Position numbers and translations under genes: made by a program
Notes under the pieces: generated by a model
What the model saw: the letters and a program-made list of their open reading frames with translations, nothing else
Databases searched by the model: none
Told to the model about the DNA's origin: nothing
Source: an uncultured Oscillospiraceae bacterium
Lineage (GTDB): Bacteria > Bacillota > Clostridia > Oscillospirales > Acutalibacteraceae
NCBI GenBank assembly: GCA_900545655.1
Contig: UQZY01000001.1
Location: 1 to 64,000 of the forward strand
Direction of reading: 5' to 3'
DNA: 64,000 nt
Part shown: one piece after another, positions 1 through 7,688 of the stretch
How the letters are laid out: every line of letters begins with the position of its first letter
How positions within the stretch are numbered: position 1 is the stretch's first letter

Positions 1-395
1 AGAGTCCTGCAAAGAGCCATTTTCGCCGTTTCTCCGCCGGAGAGTTTTGATGCGGACTGCTTTTTCAGGGTATCTATTTTCATACGCTCCATAAGCTGCT
101 GTGAAAAGTTGTCCTTTTTGTACTCCTTGTCCGCCGCAATCAATATGTTCTTTTCGAGGGACATCCTGAATGCGTGGTTTTTCTGCGGCATAAACGCCGC
201 TTTTTGCCCCTCACAGTCAATGACAGCCTTTTTTGAGTCCGATTTAAGGGTTTTTGACATGAGCTTCAAAAAGGTTGATTTACCGCATCCGTTTGTTCCG
301 ATTATAGCATAGATTTTATTCGGAACAAAAGTAAATTCGTCTATTTTAAGTACGGTTTTTTCGCCGTACGTCTTTTCAAGATTCATTATTCTCAT
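1..395 (-). CDS. tupC: Tungstate ABC transporter ATP-binding protein TupC (3' part missing)
   Basis: This is the ATPase of the tungstate importer, cut by the window edge after about 131 codons. The start ATG at 395-393 overlaps the stop of the permease gene (ATGA). The visible protein begins MRIMNLEKTYGEK and carries a Walker A motif GTNGCGKST near residue 40 and the ABC signature LSGGE near residue 118, just before the window ends. A Q-loop is likely at AAFMPQ. Walker B and the C-terminus lie outside. It hydrolyses ATP at the inner face of the membrane to drive import through TupB. The substrate assignment rests on the neighbouring TupA and TupB; the fragment alone would only say ABC ATPase of the oxyanion type. 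Confidence 0.85.
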   Translation of the reverse strand, partial: MRIMNLEKTYGEKTVLKIDEFTFVPNKIYAIIGTNGCGKSTFLKLMSKTLKSDSKKAVIDCEGQKAAFMPQKNHAFRMSLEKNILIAADKEYKKDNFSQQLMERMKIDTLKKQSASKLSGGETAKMALCRT

Positions 396-1081
396 CTTTT
401 TACCACCCTTTCCGAAATAAGGTGTACGATAACGTTTACAAAAAGGGAAATAAGCATGAGAATTATACCTATCGCCATTGCGCGTGTAAAATCTCCGCGA
501 CTTGTATAGTTCATTATAGCCGTAGTCATTACATTGGTCTTGTATACAATACCTCCGCCGACCATTGATACCGCTCCGACCTCGGCTATTGACCTTGCAA
601 AGCCGGCAAGGTATGTGGATACAATCTGATATTTGCTTTCGAGTATTGTGAGATAAAAGGTTTTTAAGGGTCCTATACCAAGGCCCCTTGAGGTTTCAAG
701 GATGTCCGGCACAACCGCGGACAAAAATGTTTCCGTGTTTCCTGCGACAATAGGAGTTATGAGCATGACCTGCGCCACAACCATACCGGGAATGGTGTAA
801 AGAAGCTGAAGGTGTCTCAGCGGACCGACTCCCGAAAAGGCGATATAACAGATAAGTCCGCAGACAACGGGAGGCATACTCATAAGAGTTCTGTTTAAGA
901 CAACAAGCACTCTCCTGCCCGGGAAGCGGGACAAAGACAAAAAAGCCCCAAGTGGCACTCCTAAAAGGAGTGCCACAATGGAACTTGAAAAGCACATTTT
1001 AAGTGTAACACTTATTATATTGAGTAAAGCGTCGTCATGTGACAACATAAGCTCAAAGGCTTTTTCAAATATACTTTGCAT
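392..1081 (-). CDS. tupB: Tungstate ABC transporter permease TupB
   Basis: A 229-residue inner-membrane permease with about five or six hydrophobic segments and a MetI-like domain. The cytoplasmic EAA-type loop that docks on the ATPase is visible around RGLGIGPLKTFYLTILES. Its length fits TupB/WtpB-type oxyanion permeases. It lies 15 bases downstream of tupA with a GAGG ribosome binding site, and its stop overlaps the tupC start, so the three genes are translationally coupled. Being between TupA and TupC makes tungstate the best substrate guess; molybdate cannot be excluded from the permease sequence. Confidence 0.88.
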   Translation of the reverse strand: MQSIFEKAFELMLSHDDALLNIISVTLKMCFSSSIVALLLGVPLGAFLSLSRFPGRRVLVVLNRTLMSMPPVVCGLICYIAFSGVGPLRHLQLLYTIPGMVVAQVMLITPIVAGNTETFLSAVVPDILETSRGLGIGPLKTFYLTILESKYQIVSTYLAGFARSIAEVGAVSMVGGGIVYKTNVMTTAIMNYTSRGDFTRAMAIGIILMLISLFVNVIVHLISERVVKR

Positions 1082-1096
1082 CTTTTACCTCAGGAA

Positions 1097-2116
1097 TTAC
1101 TTGTTAAGGTTATCAAGAAACTCTGAATAGTTCTTTGATGCTGTAAGGAATGTAGCCTTGTCTGTAAGGATATACGCACCCTGCTCGTCAGCCATCTTTA
1201 TGCAAGCACCCATTCCTGCATTTGCTGAGATATACCAATCTGTGTAATTCTTGAAGGACTCAGGCTCTGCTGTGATTCCGAGATCCTCCGGCCAGAGCTT
1301 AAGTTCAGCCTTATGTGTTCCCGACTCGTCACCGCGGGAAATGAACTTTGACTTTGTGTCCGCGATTGCCTTCATGGCAGCCTTTACGTCAGCAGCTTCC
1401 TTTACCTTTGCAGGATCAGCCTTCGGTCCTACAAGTACAAAGTAGTTGTACATGAATGTAAGTCTCTCGCTCTTGAAGCCGTCAACAACTCTTGCATATC
1501 CGTCCTTTACAAACTCTTCCTCGGAAGCCTTTGCGTGAACGAGGATAACGTCAGCGTTTCCGCTCTTTGCGTTGGCAATAGCCTTACCTGTTCCTGCTGA
1601 GAAAACCTCAACCTTGTATCCGTACTTTTCTTCAAAAATCTTGAGGATTTCTCCGAGAAGACCTGAGTCGTTTACGGATGTTGTTGTAGAAAGACGAATT
1701 GTCTTTGTTTCGTCCGTAGCCTTTGCTATGGTGGCTGTTGACTTCGGAGCATCATCCTTTAAGGTGAAGAGAGGCTGGCCATAGGTCTCCTTGCCGTATT
1801 CGGCACAGGCCTTAAGTCCTTCCTCTGAAAGAAGCCAGTTGATGAATGCGTCAGCGCCTGCTGTGTTTATCTTAACGTCAGCTACTGCCTTTCCGTCTGC
1901 ATCCTTCCAGCTTGCCTTATCGTTAACAGCTATTACCGTATAGTTGTTGATGAGGCTGTCGTCCTCTTCCTTGAGTATCTCAAGTCCGAGCTTCTTGCCC
2001 TCTGTCGGTGGCTCTGACGGCTTGTTATCTTCTGCAGGTTTTTTTGAACAAGCAGCAAGTGCAAGCACCATGATAAGAGCCATAAGAAGAGCAATGATTC
2101 TTTTTGTTTTTCTCAT
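1097..2116 (-). CDS. tupA: TupA-type tungstate-binding lipoprotein, apparently circularly permuted
   Basis: A 339-residue lipoprotein with lipobox LAAC at residue 23. ATG at 2116 is chosen over an in-frame start at 2191 because AAGGAG lies at 2126-2131 and the signal peptide begins there. Residues 139-339 match the usual N-terminal and middle parts of TupA: TTTS (144-147), GTGKA (175-179), a DVILVHA stretch and SRGDESGTH (260-268). They end at AYILTDKATFL, where normal TupA continues into a segment of the type ILxEGDxxLxNxYxVIAVN...AxxFIxWLxSxEG...GQPLF. That segment is present, but at residues 42-118, directly after the signal peptide. The order is therefore C-terminal piece, a linker of about 20 residues (119-138), then the N-terminal and middle piece. 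Family membership is clear; the permutation is read directly from the order of the segments. Confidence 0.88.
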   Translation of the reverse strand: MRKTKRIIALLMALIMVLALAACSKKPAEDNKPSEPPTEGKKLGLEILKEEDDSLINNYTVIAVNDKASWKDADGKAVADVKINTAGADAFINWLLSEEGLKACAEYGKETYGQPLFTLKDDAPKSTATIAKATDETKTIRLSTTTSVNDSGLLGEILKIFEEKYGYKVEVFSAGTGKAIANAKSGNADVILVHAKASEEEFVKDGYARVVDGFKSERLTFMYNYFVLVGPKADPAKVKEAADVKAAMKAIADTKSKFISRGDESGTHKAELKLWPEDLGITAEPESFKNYTDWYISANAGMGACIKMADEQGAYILTDKATFLTASKNYSEFLDNLNK

Positions 2117-2191
2117 GATTAAAAACTCCTTAAAAATTTTTTCTCCCGATTTTTTCAAAGCAGCCACCACGCCGCCAGAAATAACATACAT

Positions 2192-2230
2192 ATTTTACCA
2201 TGTTATACAATCGGCTTCAACGATTGACAA
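2192..2230 (-). promoter_or_regulatory. tupABC promoter with internal inverted repeat
   Basis: On the minus strand TTGTCA (2225-2230) is followed after 17 bases by TATAAC (2202-2207). A second, overlapping set TTGAAG and TAAAAT (2192-2197) also has 17-base spacing. An inverted repeat CAATCG-7-CGATTG (2208-2213 and 2221-2226) fills the spacer and is positioned like an operator. Only about 85 bases separate it from the tupA start, too short for a Moco-type riboswitch. tupABC can therefore be transcribed apart from the lipoprotein genes upstream. Confidence 0.6.
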
Positions 2231-2237
2231 TTATTTA

Positions 2238-5200
2238 TCATTTGATTTCTCCCGAGCCCGAGATTGTAACAACGAGCTTGGAGGCATATTTTATGGAAGC
2301 TCCCTGATTCGTCTCGGCGATGAATCTTAACGGACCGAATGCATTGCCGACAAGACTTGTGTAGCCCTCATGGTCCTCGGAGTCAACAAGAGGATATCCT
2401 CCTATCGCATAGCAAAGAAGTATCGGTTTTCTGTTTCCGTTTGCATCCGGCACTCCGTTTTTAACTCCGTCCTCATAGAAAATTGAAAGGAAGTCCTTTG
2501 AGTAACCGTCATTGGCAAAGCCCGTGACAGCGACAGGGTTATCCACACCCGGGATATCCCCCGCAACAGCCTTTACAAGCTTCCATATGTCAATACCCTC
2601 GCAGGTACCGAGGTCAAGAACCGTATAATCGCTTCTTGTTACGCAATCCTCCATTTCCTCGAGTTCCCTGAGCGTGAGCTTCTTAGACCATTCGTTTGTG
2701 TCATTCTTTACAACAACCTCAAACTCGTAGGACAGGAAATCCGAATAGATGTCGTTGCTTGCGTGGCCCCAGCTCTCCATCTCGATTGCCGTGACCTCAA
2801 CAGCCGCAATATCCTTTATACACAGCTTTGCGTTTTGCGTCTTGTCATTCGCCTGAGGCATTATGAATTTGAGTGGTCCTCCGGACTCCGCAGTCAGCGG
2901 AGCACCCTCCTTGAGGGCCTTTTTAACGTCTCCCTGTCCGTAGGCTATAAACGGTGCAAGAGGATCCTTGCAATTCTTATCCGCAAAATTTTTATAGTCC
3001 TTTTTGCGGATATCCGAAAGCGGGAAAGTCATCGTTGAGCCGTCACGGGCATGAAGAATAACCTCGTGCGCATTGTAATTAACTCCGACTCCCATCATAA
3101 GGTCGTAAAGCCCTATTCCTCTGTAGCGCTCGTTTTTGAGAATTCCCTTTCCGTCAAGAATGCTGAAATCAAGCGTCCTTGCAAGCTTCTGCATACCCTC
3201 GATATCGGACACCTTGTACTCGACGGATTTTGTCAGTCCCTCTCCGTAGAATTTTATCGTTTCATCGGCATACTTAACCGAATCCCCTGAAAGGTGCGCG
3301 TATTTGTCAGGCTCAACATTTACGGTAATTGTTTTAACGTCGAATACTGCTTTGCCGTTTGCCTTCTTTTCATCGGAGGACGGGATAAGAACTGCCAGCG
3401 GACCGCCCTTGTTTTCAACCTTGTAGCTTGTCGGGTCTGTCTTTGAAACCGCATTCAGTTTTCTCGAAGCAATATATCCCTTGCTCTTTTCGTTTTTAAC
3501 GAGCGGAGCTCCGTTCTTGGCAAATGCAAGTATTGAAGCCTGACCGTCTATTCCCTTTTCTGTGTTGTATCCCTTTTTGAAAAGGTCGGTAAGTTCAAGT
3601 TTTATCTCATTTTTACCATCGGAGAAGGTCACCGTTCCGTTAGTTCCCGGTATGCCTATTACGTCAGAAAGGAAGTACTCAAGGCTTACGCCCTCGTATA
3701 CATCGCTCTCGTACTTATCTCCGTTTTTAACTTCATAAACTCCCTTTTCTTTAGCTTCCCCCGCATCCTTGGCCGATGTATCCTCTCCGTAGATAAGGTC
3801 CTCAATATCTCTTACGGACATCCTTTTGTCGGTAAGCTTTGACCCGTCGATATTGTTTACGACGATATTTATCTCCTCGTCGCGCAGCTCTTTATGGTCT
3901 GCATCCTTTGTATATGTGTGAGTATTGTAAAGAATATTGCTTCCGACGGCAATTTCGCTGAGATACTGAATCTGATTTGAGCCGTTTACGTGGGAATATT
4001 CCTTCTTACCGAAGATAATTCTCATCGGGCCGCCGTTATTTGAAAGGCCGCTTAAATAACCGGGGTCGTCGGCGGTGATTGTGTACGGATAATTATTTAC
4101 ACCGTATGCAAGCAAGACCGGATATCCCGTTTTTACAAGATCTGCGGCATTTGAAACATATTTTCCGTCATTTAAGTCCGCCGAACTCTTTTTGTAGTAG
4201 CCGAAGTTGTTGGGATCCGAAAGAGTCAGTACATCAAACTTCTCGGCAGAGGCAAAGCCGTCGCTCGCGCGGAAGGTTACGTATGTCTCAGACGCTTCCT
4301 CTCCGAGTTCCTCAGCGGAGGGCATTCCCACATACTTAAGAAACTTATAAAGATCAAGACCCTCATATTCGTTTACATACCAGTAGGTGTTGTTTGCAAG
4401 ACTGTAGAAATCCTTGTAGCCCATTCCGCCCTCTTTGACATTTCCTTTTTTGTCATAGGAAACGAGAGCCTCAAGCTGCTCCACCGTAAAATCCATCTGA
4501 TAGCCGAGCGTTTTTCCTCCCACGGAAATAACATAATCCTTGTATTTCGGAGACGCATAATCTTTTCCGCTCTCCTCACTGTGCTTAAACCCCGGCTCTT
4601 TTTCCTCGCAGACATATACGTATGCGATGTTCGAATATTTCTTATACTTTTTATTTTTACCGTACTTTGTGGTGTTATAAACAAGCTTCAGACAGCCGTC
4701 CTCGTTGTTAAGCGCCTCTACATAACCCAGGGTATGCTCACCCTCATTGGCGCCGCTGAAAACAAATGGCACCACGGACTCCTGCTTCTCATCTGCGGTA
4801 CCGTAGGCAATGATGACCGGCTGCTTGTCTTTGTGTGCCTTTTCGATATCCTTAACCGTAAGCTCCGCTATGGTTTCGCGGTTACAGTCCTTAAACACAA
4901 CCTTGTATGCCTTGTCGGTAAGAATTATACCCTTATCTCCCTCACTCATCTTAGTGAGAAGATAGTATACATCCATGCCTTCATAGACTCTTTTACCGGT
5001 CTTGTCTTTATAAAGCACTCTCACAAGTCCGTCATTGGTATTTTCAAGCTCCTTCGTTGACATCGGAACACTGGCCTTTACCGCAGGGCCCTCAACCGTA
5101 AGCGTCGCTCCGGTTATGGCACTTATGTTATACGGGGAATCTCCGTCCTGTCCGCCATTCGTGATATGCTTAAAGGCGCTCTCCTTAAAGTCTACACCGT

Positions 5201-5312
5201 CAAACAACACAGCGTCATAGCCGCAAGCCGTAAAGGCAAAAAGGCTTATGACAATAAGCGCCGCTATAACAAAAAGCCTTAGAGCTCTCTTTATCCCGCT
5301 CACCTTCTCCAT
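2238..5312 (-). CDS. Large lipoprotein with five tandem molybdopterin-oxidoreductase-fold-like units
   Basis: 1024 residues with a lipobox FTAC at Cys30, so it is probably anchored outside the membrane. After the signal peptide comes SAITGAT (64-70), which resembles the ApbE flavinylation motif DxxTGAT with the first Asp missing. Five units follow, each with a (Y/C)(E/R)Gxx(L/I/V)xx(L/F)(L/M/V) motif: residues 110, 316, 539, 730 and 904. Four have a later (G/F)GP(L/M) motif at 427, 636, 811 and 992. This is the layout of the sulfite-oxidase-like molybdopterin-binding fold (PF00174 type). The canonical pterin-coordinating Cys context is not evident in any unit, so cofactor binding is unproven. 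The start has RBS GGAGGAG and lies 13 bases after the FMN-binding-like gene. Confidence 0.6.
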   Translation of the reverse strand: MEKVSGIKRALRLFVIAALIVISLFAFTACGYDAVLFDGVDFKESAFKHITNGGQDGDSPYNISAITGATLTVEGPAVKASVPMSTKELENTNDGLVRVLYKDKTGKRVYEGMDVYYLLTKMSEGDKGIILTDKAYKVVFKDCNRETIAELTVKDIEKAHKDKQPVIIAYGTADEKQESVVPFVFSGANEGEHTLGYVEALNNEDGCLKLVYNTTKYGKNKKYKKYSNIAYVYVCEEKEPGFKHSEESGKDYASPKYKDYVISVGGKTLGYQMDFTVEQLEALVSYDKKGNVKEGGMGYKDFYSLANNTYWYVNEYEGLDLYKFLKYVGMPSAEELGEEASETYVTFRASDGFASAEKFDVLTLSDPNNFGYYKKSSADLNDGKYVSNAADLVKTGYPVLLAYGVNNYPYTITADDPGYLSGLSNNGGPMRIIFGKKEYSHVNGSNQIQYLSEIAVGSNILYNTHTYTKDADHKELRDEEINIVVNNIDGSKLTDKRMSVRDIEDLIYGEDTSAKDAGEAKEKGVYEVKNGDKYESDVYEGVSLEYFLSDVIGIPGTNGTVTFSDGKNEIKLELTDLFKKGYNTEKGIDGQASILAFAKNGAPLVKNEKSKGYIASRKLNAVSKTDPTSYKVENKGGPLAVLIPSSDEKKANGKAVFDVKTITVNVEPDKYAHLSGDSVKYADETIKFYGEGLTKSVEYKVSDIEGMQKLARTLDFSILDGKGILKNERYRGIGLYDLMMGVGVNYNAHEVILHARDGSTMTFPLSDIRKKDYKNFADKNCKDPLAPFIAYGQGDVKKALKEGAPLTAESGGPLKFIMPQANDKTQNAKLCIKDIAAVEVTAIEMESWGHASNDIYSDFLSYEFEVVVKNDTNEWSKKLTLRELEEMEDCVTRSDYTVLDLGTCEGIDIWKLVKAVAGDIPGVDNPVAVTGFANDGYSKDFLSIFYEDGVKNGVPDANGNRKPILLCYAIGGYPLVDSEDHEGYTSLVGNAFGPLRFIAETNQGASIKYASKLVVTISGSGEIK

Positions 5313-5325
5313 CTATCTCTCCTCC

Positions 5326-5940
5326 TTACTTTTCGGTATTTTTATCCTTGTAGTATTTCTCCGCGTGGTACTCAAACAGGGATTTTATGCACGATGTAAT
5401 ATTGCTTGTAGACACGGAAGCCGACGTTACCGCATCCGCATCAATTCCCTTTATCTGGGTTTTGTAGCCTCCCCAGTTGTCAAAGTCCGCCTTCGTTTTA
5501 CCGACCAGCGGCTGTATAAAATGCTCGTCAAAGTATTCCGGTGTATACTCGGTTGTTCCGTATGTCGGGTTGCTGTCACCCCAAAGGCCCTTGTTGTCTC
5601 CGAAGCTTATCGAACGTATCGAAGCCTTTTCTGCGCTGTCCTTTGTGTTCAACAGCTCGATATACATCACTGAATAGTAATTCACACTCGGATCTCTGCA
5701 TGTGCAGGAAACAAAAGCCACCTGATAGGAGGTAAAGGTCGAGTTCGCATTTTCAAAAAGGATGACTGCGGTCTCTTCCTCTTTTGTTCCACCGGATGCG
5801 AAATGAGTGAAATTGAACATTTCATATTCCTTTTTTACTGCGCCGGCGGACTGCTTTTTTTCCGACTTGCATGCAGACAGGCAGGACAGCGCCGTAAAAA
5901 GCACAAGGAAAAAACAAAAAAGTTTTTTATGAAAACTCAT
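5326..5940 (-). CDS. Lipoprotein with C-terminal FMN-binding-like domain
   Basis: A 204-residue lipoprotein (lipobox LSAC at residue 24). Near the C-terminus DAVTSASVSTS resembles the FMN-binding domain motif that ApbE flavinylates (Dxx(S/T)(G/S)A(T/S)), with Ser where the acceptor Thr is usual. The preceding region is of the small periplasmic FMN-binding type. The start overlaps the stop of the rhodanese gene (ATGA at 5937-5940), so the two are translationally coupled. Covalent flavin attachment is an inference from the motif, and no apbE gene is in the window. It lies between a rhodanese lipoprotein and a molybdopterin-fold lipoprotein, which suggests an envelope redox role. Confidence 0.55.
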   Translation of the reverse strand: MSFHKKLFCFFLVLFTALSCLSACKSEKKQSAGAVKKEYEMFNFTHFASGGTKEEETAVILFENANSTFTSYQVAFVSCTCRDPSVNYYSVMYIELLNTKDSAEKASIRSISFGDNKGLWGDSNPTYGTTEYTPEYFDEHFIQPLVGKTKADFDNWGGYKTQIKGIDADAVTSASVSTSNITSCIKSLFEYHAEKYYKDKNTEK

Positions 5941-6644
5941 ACATCGACATCCTTTGAAGAATCTCCGAGCGGATGAAGCTTTTCAAAATCAATAAAAGCA
6001 TAGTCGGCACGCCATGTTGCCATTACATTGTCATCCTTTGCATTCTCGGAATATGTGATTATTTCAAATCTGTTGCTTCCCTTGTATGCCCATGCGCCCC
6101 CGACGTTATAAAGCTTTGATTCATCCCATCCGAGCTTTATAAGCAGATTTTTCATCATACCTGCGTATCCGCCTCCACCGCAGATAAGGAAGATATTTTT
6201 ATCCTTCGGGAACAGCTCCTCAAGGCATAGCATAGACTCCTTGTAATTCGGAGCTGCGGATTTTACGGTTCCGTCTTCGTTCCACTCAACTGTAAACAGA
6301 GTTTCCCCTGTGTATGCTCCGTCTACCGGAAGAGCCTGCAACGTACCTATGAACGGATAAGGCACAACCTTAAAACCCTTTATCGTAAACGAAAGGTCCG
6401 CATCTCCGCCTATTGCGGCATAATCCGCAGGGTCAAAGAGCATCCGCATATCTCTGTAGACGGTATCCTCCCTGCCGAGGTACTTATCAATGGTTAAAAT
6501 ATTTATGTTCTTATCCACGCCAAACATGCTGTCAAGGTCCGCATCCGGTTCCGGGATTGAAGCCTTAGCACAGGATGATAAAAGGATAAGACACGAGATA
6601 ATAAGCGAAAACAGCGAAACCGCGAATATATTTCTTTTCATCAT
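5937..6644 (-). CDS. Rhodanese-like lipoprotein
   Basis: A 235-residue lipoprotein (lipobox LSSC at residue 25) containing one rhodanese domain. The early rhodanese strand is seen as YRDMRMLFD and VVPYP, and the active-site loop as ICGGGGYAG followed by a helix and NVGGAWAYKG, the usual GGW-type end. The catalytic Cys is present; the loop is Gly-rich and lacks the Arg common in thiosulfate sulfurtransferases, so substrate preference may differ. Two consecutive ATGs (6644 and 6641) follow a GAGGT RBS. It lies just after an intrinsic terminator and overlaps the next gene by 4 bases. Confidence 0.7.
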   Translation of the reverse strand: MMKRNIFAVSLFSLIISCLILLSSCAKASIPEPDADLDSMFGVDKNINILTIDKYLGREDTVYRDMRMLFDPADYAAIGGDADLSFTIKGFKVVPYPFIGTLQALPVDGAYTGETLFTVEWNEDGTVKSAAPNYKESMLCLEELFPKDKNIFLICGGGGYAGMMKNLLIKLGWDESKLYNVGGAWAYKGSNRFEIITYSENAKDDNVMATWRADYAFIDFEKLHPLGDSSKDVDV

Positions 6645-6658
6645 GATTTTACCTCATA

Positions 6659-6695
6659 AGAAAAAACGGGAGGACTGTTATAGTAAGCCCTCCCT
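6659..6695 (-). terminator. Intrinsic terminator inside the lipoprotein gene cluster
   Basis: On the minus strand GGGAGGG (6688-6694) pairs with CCTCCC (6668-6673) across a 14-base loop, and the stem is followed by a run of six U residues. It sits between the first lipoprotein gene and the rhodanese gene. It would lower expression of the distal genes relative to the first one. Confidence 0.75.
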
Positions 6696-6713
6696 ATTTG
6701 TTACCTGGTTTTA

Positions 6714-7271
6714 TTATTCGGCAACTATCTCCACCACAGATCTTGCAAAATTCTGTGATACTGTTTCAAGACACGGTGCAAACCATACTGTTCCGTCACC
6801 TGATACTTCCTTGTCTTTTTCAATGGCAAGAAGTGAATACGGTGCGTTCTCATCGGTGATAGTATACTCTACCTCGTATCCGTCGTTTGCCACTGCCTTT
6901 ATCTTTGTTGCGTTCTCAACGCCTGCTGCCTTAAGGACATCTCTTATCGCATATCCGCTGTATGTAGCCTCAGAGCTGTTACCCTTTGAGTTTACTGTCT
7001 CAACGGTGATTTTGTAAACCTTAGCGTCCTTAAAGTCTGCGTTCTTTAATTCTTTTCCGTTAACCTTAAATGAGAATTCGGAAAATTCAAACTTACCCGT
7101 AACATCTCTGATTTCGGGACCGTCAGCCTTCTTTGCCTCAGTTGGTGCTTCGGATGAAGCAGGTGCCTTTGACGGATCTTCAGGTTTTTCCTTATCTCCG
7201 CCGCACGCCGCAAAAGAAAATACCATTACAAGCGCAAGGATAAGAGATAAAAGCTTTGATGTGTTCTTCAT
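6714..7271 (-). CDS. Small lipoprotein with molybdopterin-oxidoreductase-fold-like domain
   Basis: A 185-residue lipoprotein (lipobox FAAC at residue 23) followed by a Pro/Ser/Glu linker. The domain has the same pattern as the units of the 1024-residue lipoprotein downstream: a beta strand, YSGYAIRDVLKAAGV, then VANDGYEVEYT and an end like GTVWFAP. It is too short for a catalytic sulfite-oxidase enzyme. It may be a pterin-fold derivative used for binding or scaffolding; no cofactor ligand can be named. It is the first gene after riboswitch 1 and has a strong AAGGAG RBS. Confidence 0.55.
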   Translation of the reverse strand: MKNTSKLLSLILALVMVFSFAACGGDKEKPEDPSKAPASSEAPTEAKKADGPEIRDVTGKFEFSEFSFKVNGKELKNADFKDAKVYKITVETVNSKGNSSEATYSGYAIRDVLKAAGVENATKIKAVANDGYEVEYTITDENAPYSLLAIEKDKEVSGDGTVWFAPCLETVSQNFARSVVEIVAE

Positions 7272-7342
7272 TTGAAAATCTCCTTAACTTTTTATTTTTT
7301 ATTTATGCTCAACGTAGCTTTTACGCCGAAGCATTAAATATG

Positions 7343-7372
7343 AAAAAAAGACAGTACTCGGAAAGTACTGTC
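7343..7372 (-). terminator. Terminator of riboswitch 1
   Basis: GACAGTACT (7364-7372 on the minus strand) pairs perfectly with AGTACTGTC (7350-7358) around a 5-base loop, followed by seven U residues. It lies between the aptamer and the first lipoprotein gene and is the likely expression platform: stable formation would stop transcription before the operon. Confidence 0.85.
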
Positions 7373-7442
7373 TCAAATAAAACGAAAACACCGACATGCA
7401 TGTACTACACAAATACGCACACGCAAGTAACGGTCATTATTC

Positions 7443-7556
7443 ATTTTCCATAACAGTTTTCTTTCCAAACACGGGAGGCAAAATGTTCTCATTTTGCCCT
7501 TTGAGCGGACTCTTTGCCCGCTCCGGCTCATACGAGCTCGAAAGCCTATGTCCCAT
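7443..7556 (-). promoter_or_regulatory. Moco/Tuco-type riboswitch aptamer 1
   Basis: The minus-strand RNA contains the block GCCTCCCGTGTTTGGAAAG after a perfect stem GGCAAAATG/CATTTTGCC. This matches the conserved 3' part of the molybdenum-cofactor riboswitch known from E. coli moaA. Upstream are hairpins GCTC-GUAU-GAGC and GAGCGG/CCGCTC, and a possible closing stem CATA/TATG. The stem pattern does not let me decide between molybdenum and tungsten cofactor. It governs the lipoprotein-tupABC gene set. Positions 7557-7688, between the aptamer and the methyltransferase gene, show no clear promoter or ORF. Confidence 0.82.
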
Positions 7557-7688
7557 ATATATTACACTGTTTCGAAAAATAAATATAGTTTAAACACGTT
7601 TTTCTCTGTTTTAGACAATCAGAGGCCAATTACTTTGTGCAATACAACAAATTAACCCAACTGCGAATAAGTGTTCCATTTTATACCG

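Noticed and set aside
2117..2240. A Moco/Tuco riboswitch directly before tupA
   Set aside because: The conserved CCTCCCG...GGAAAG block is absent and the promoter lies only about 85 bases from the start codon.
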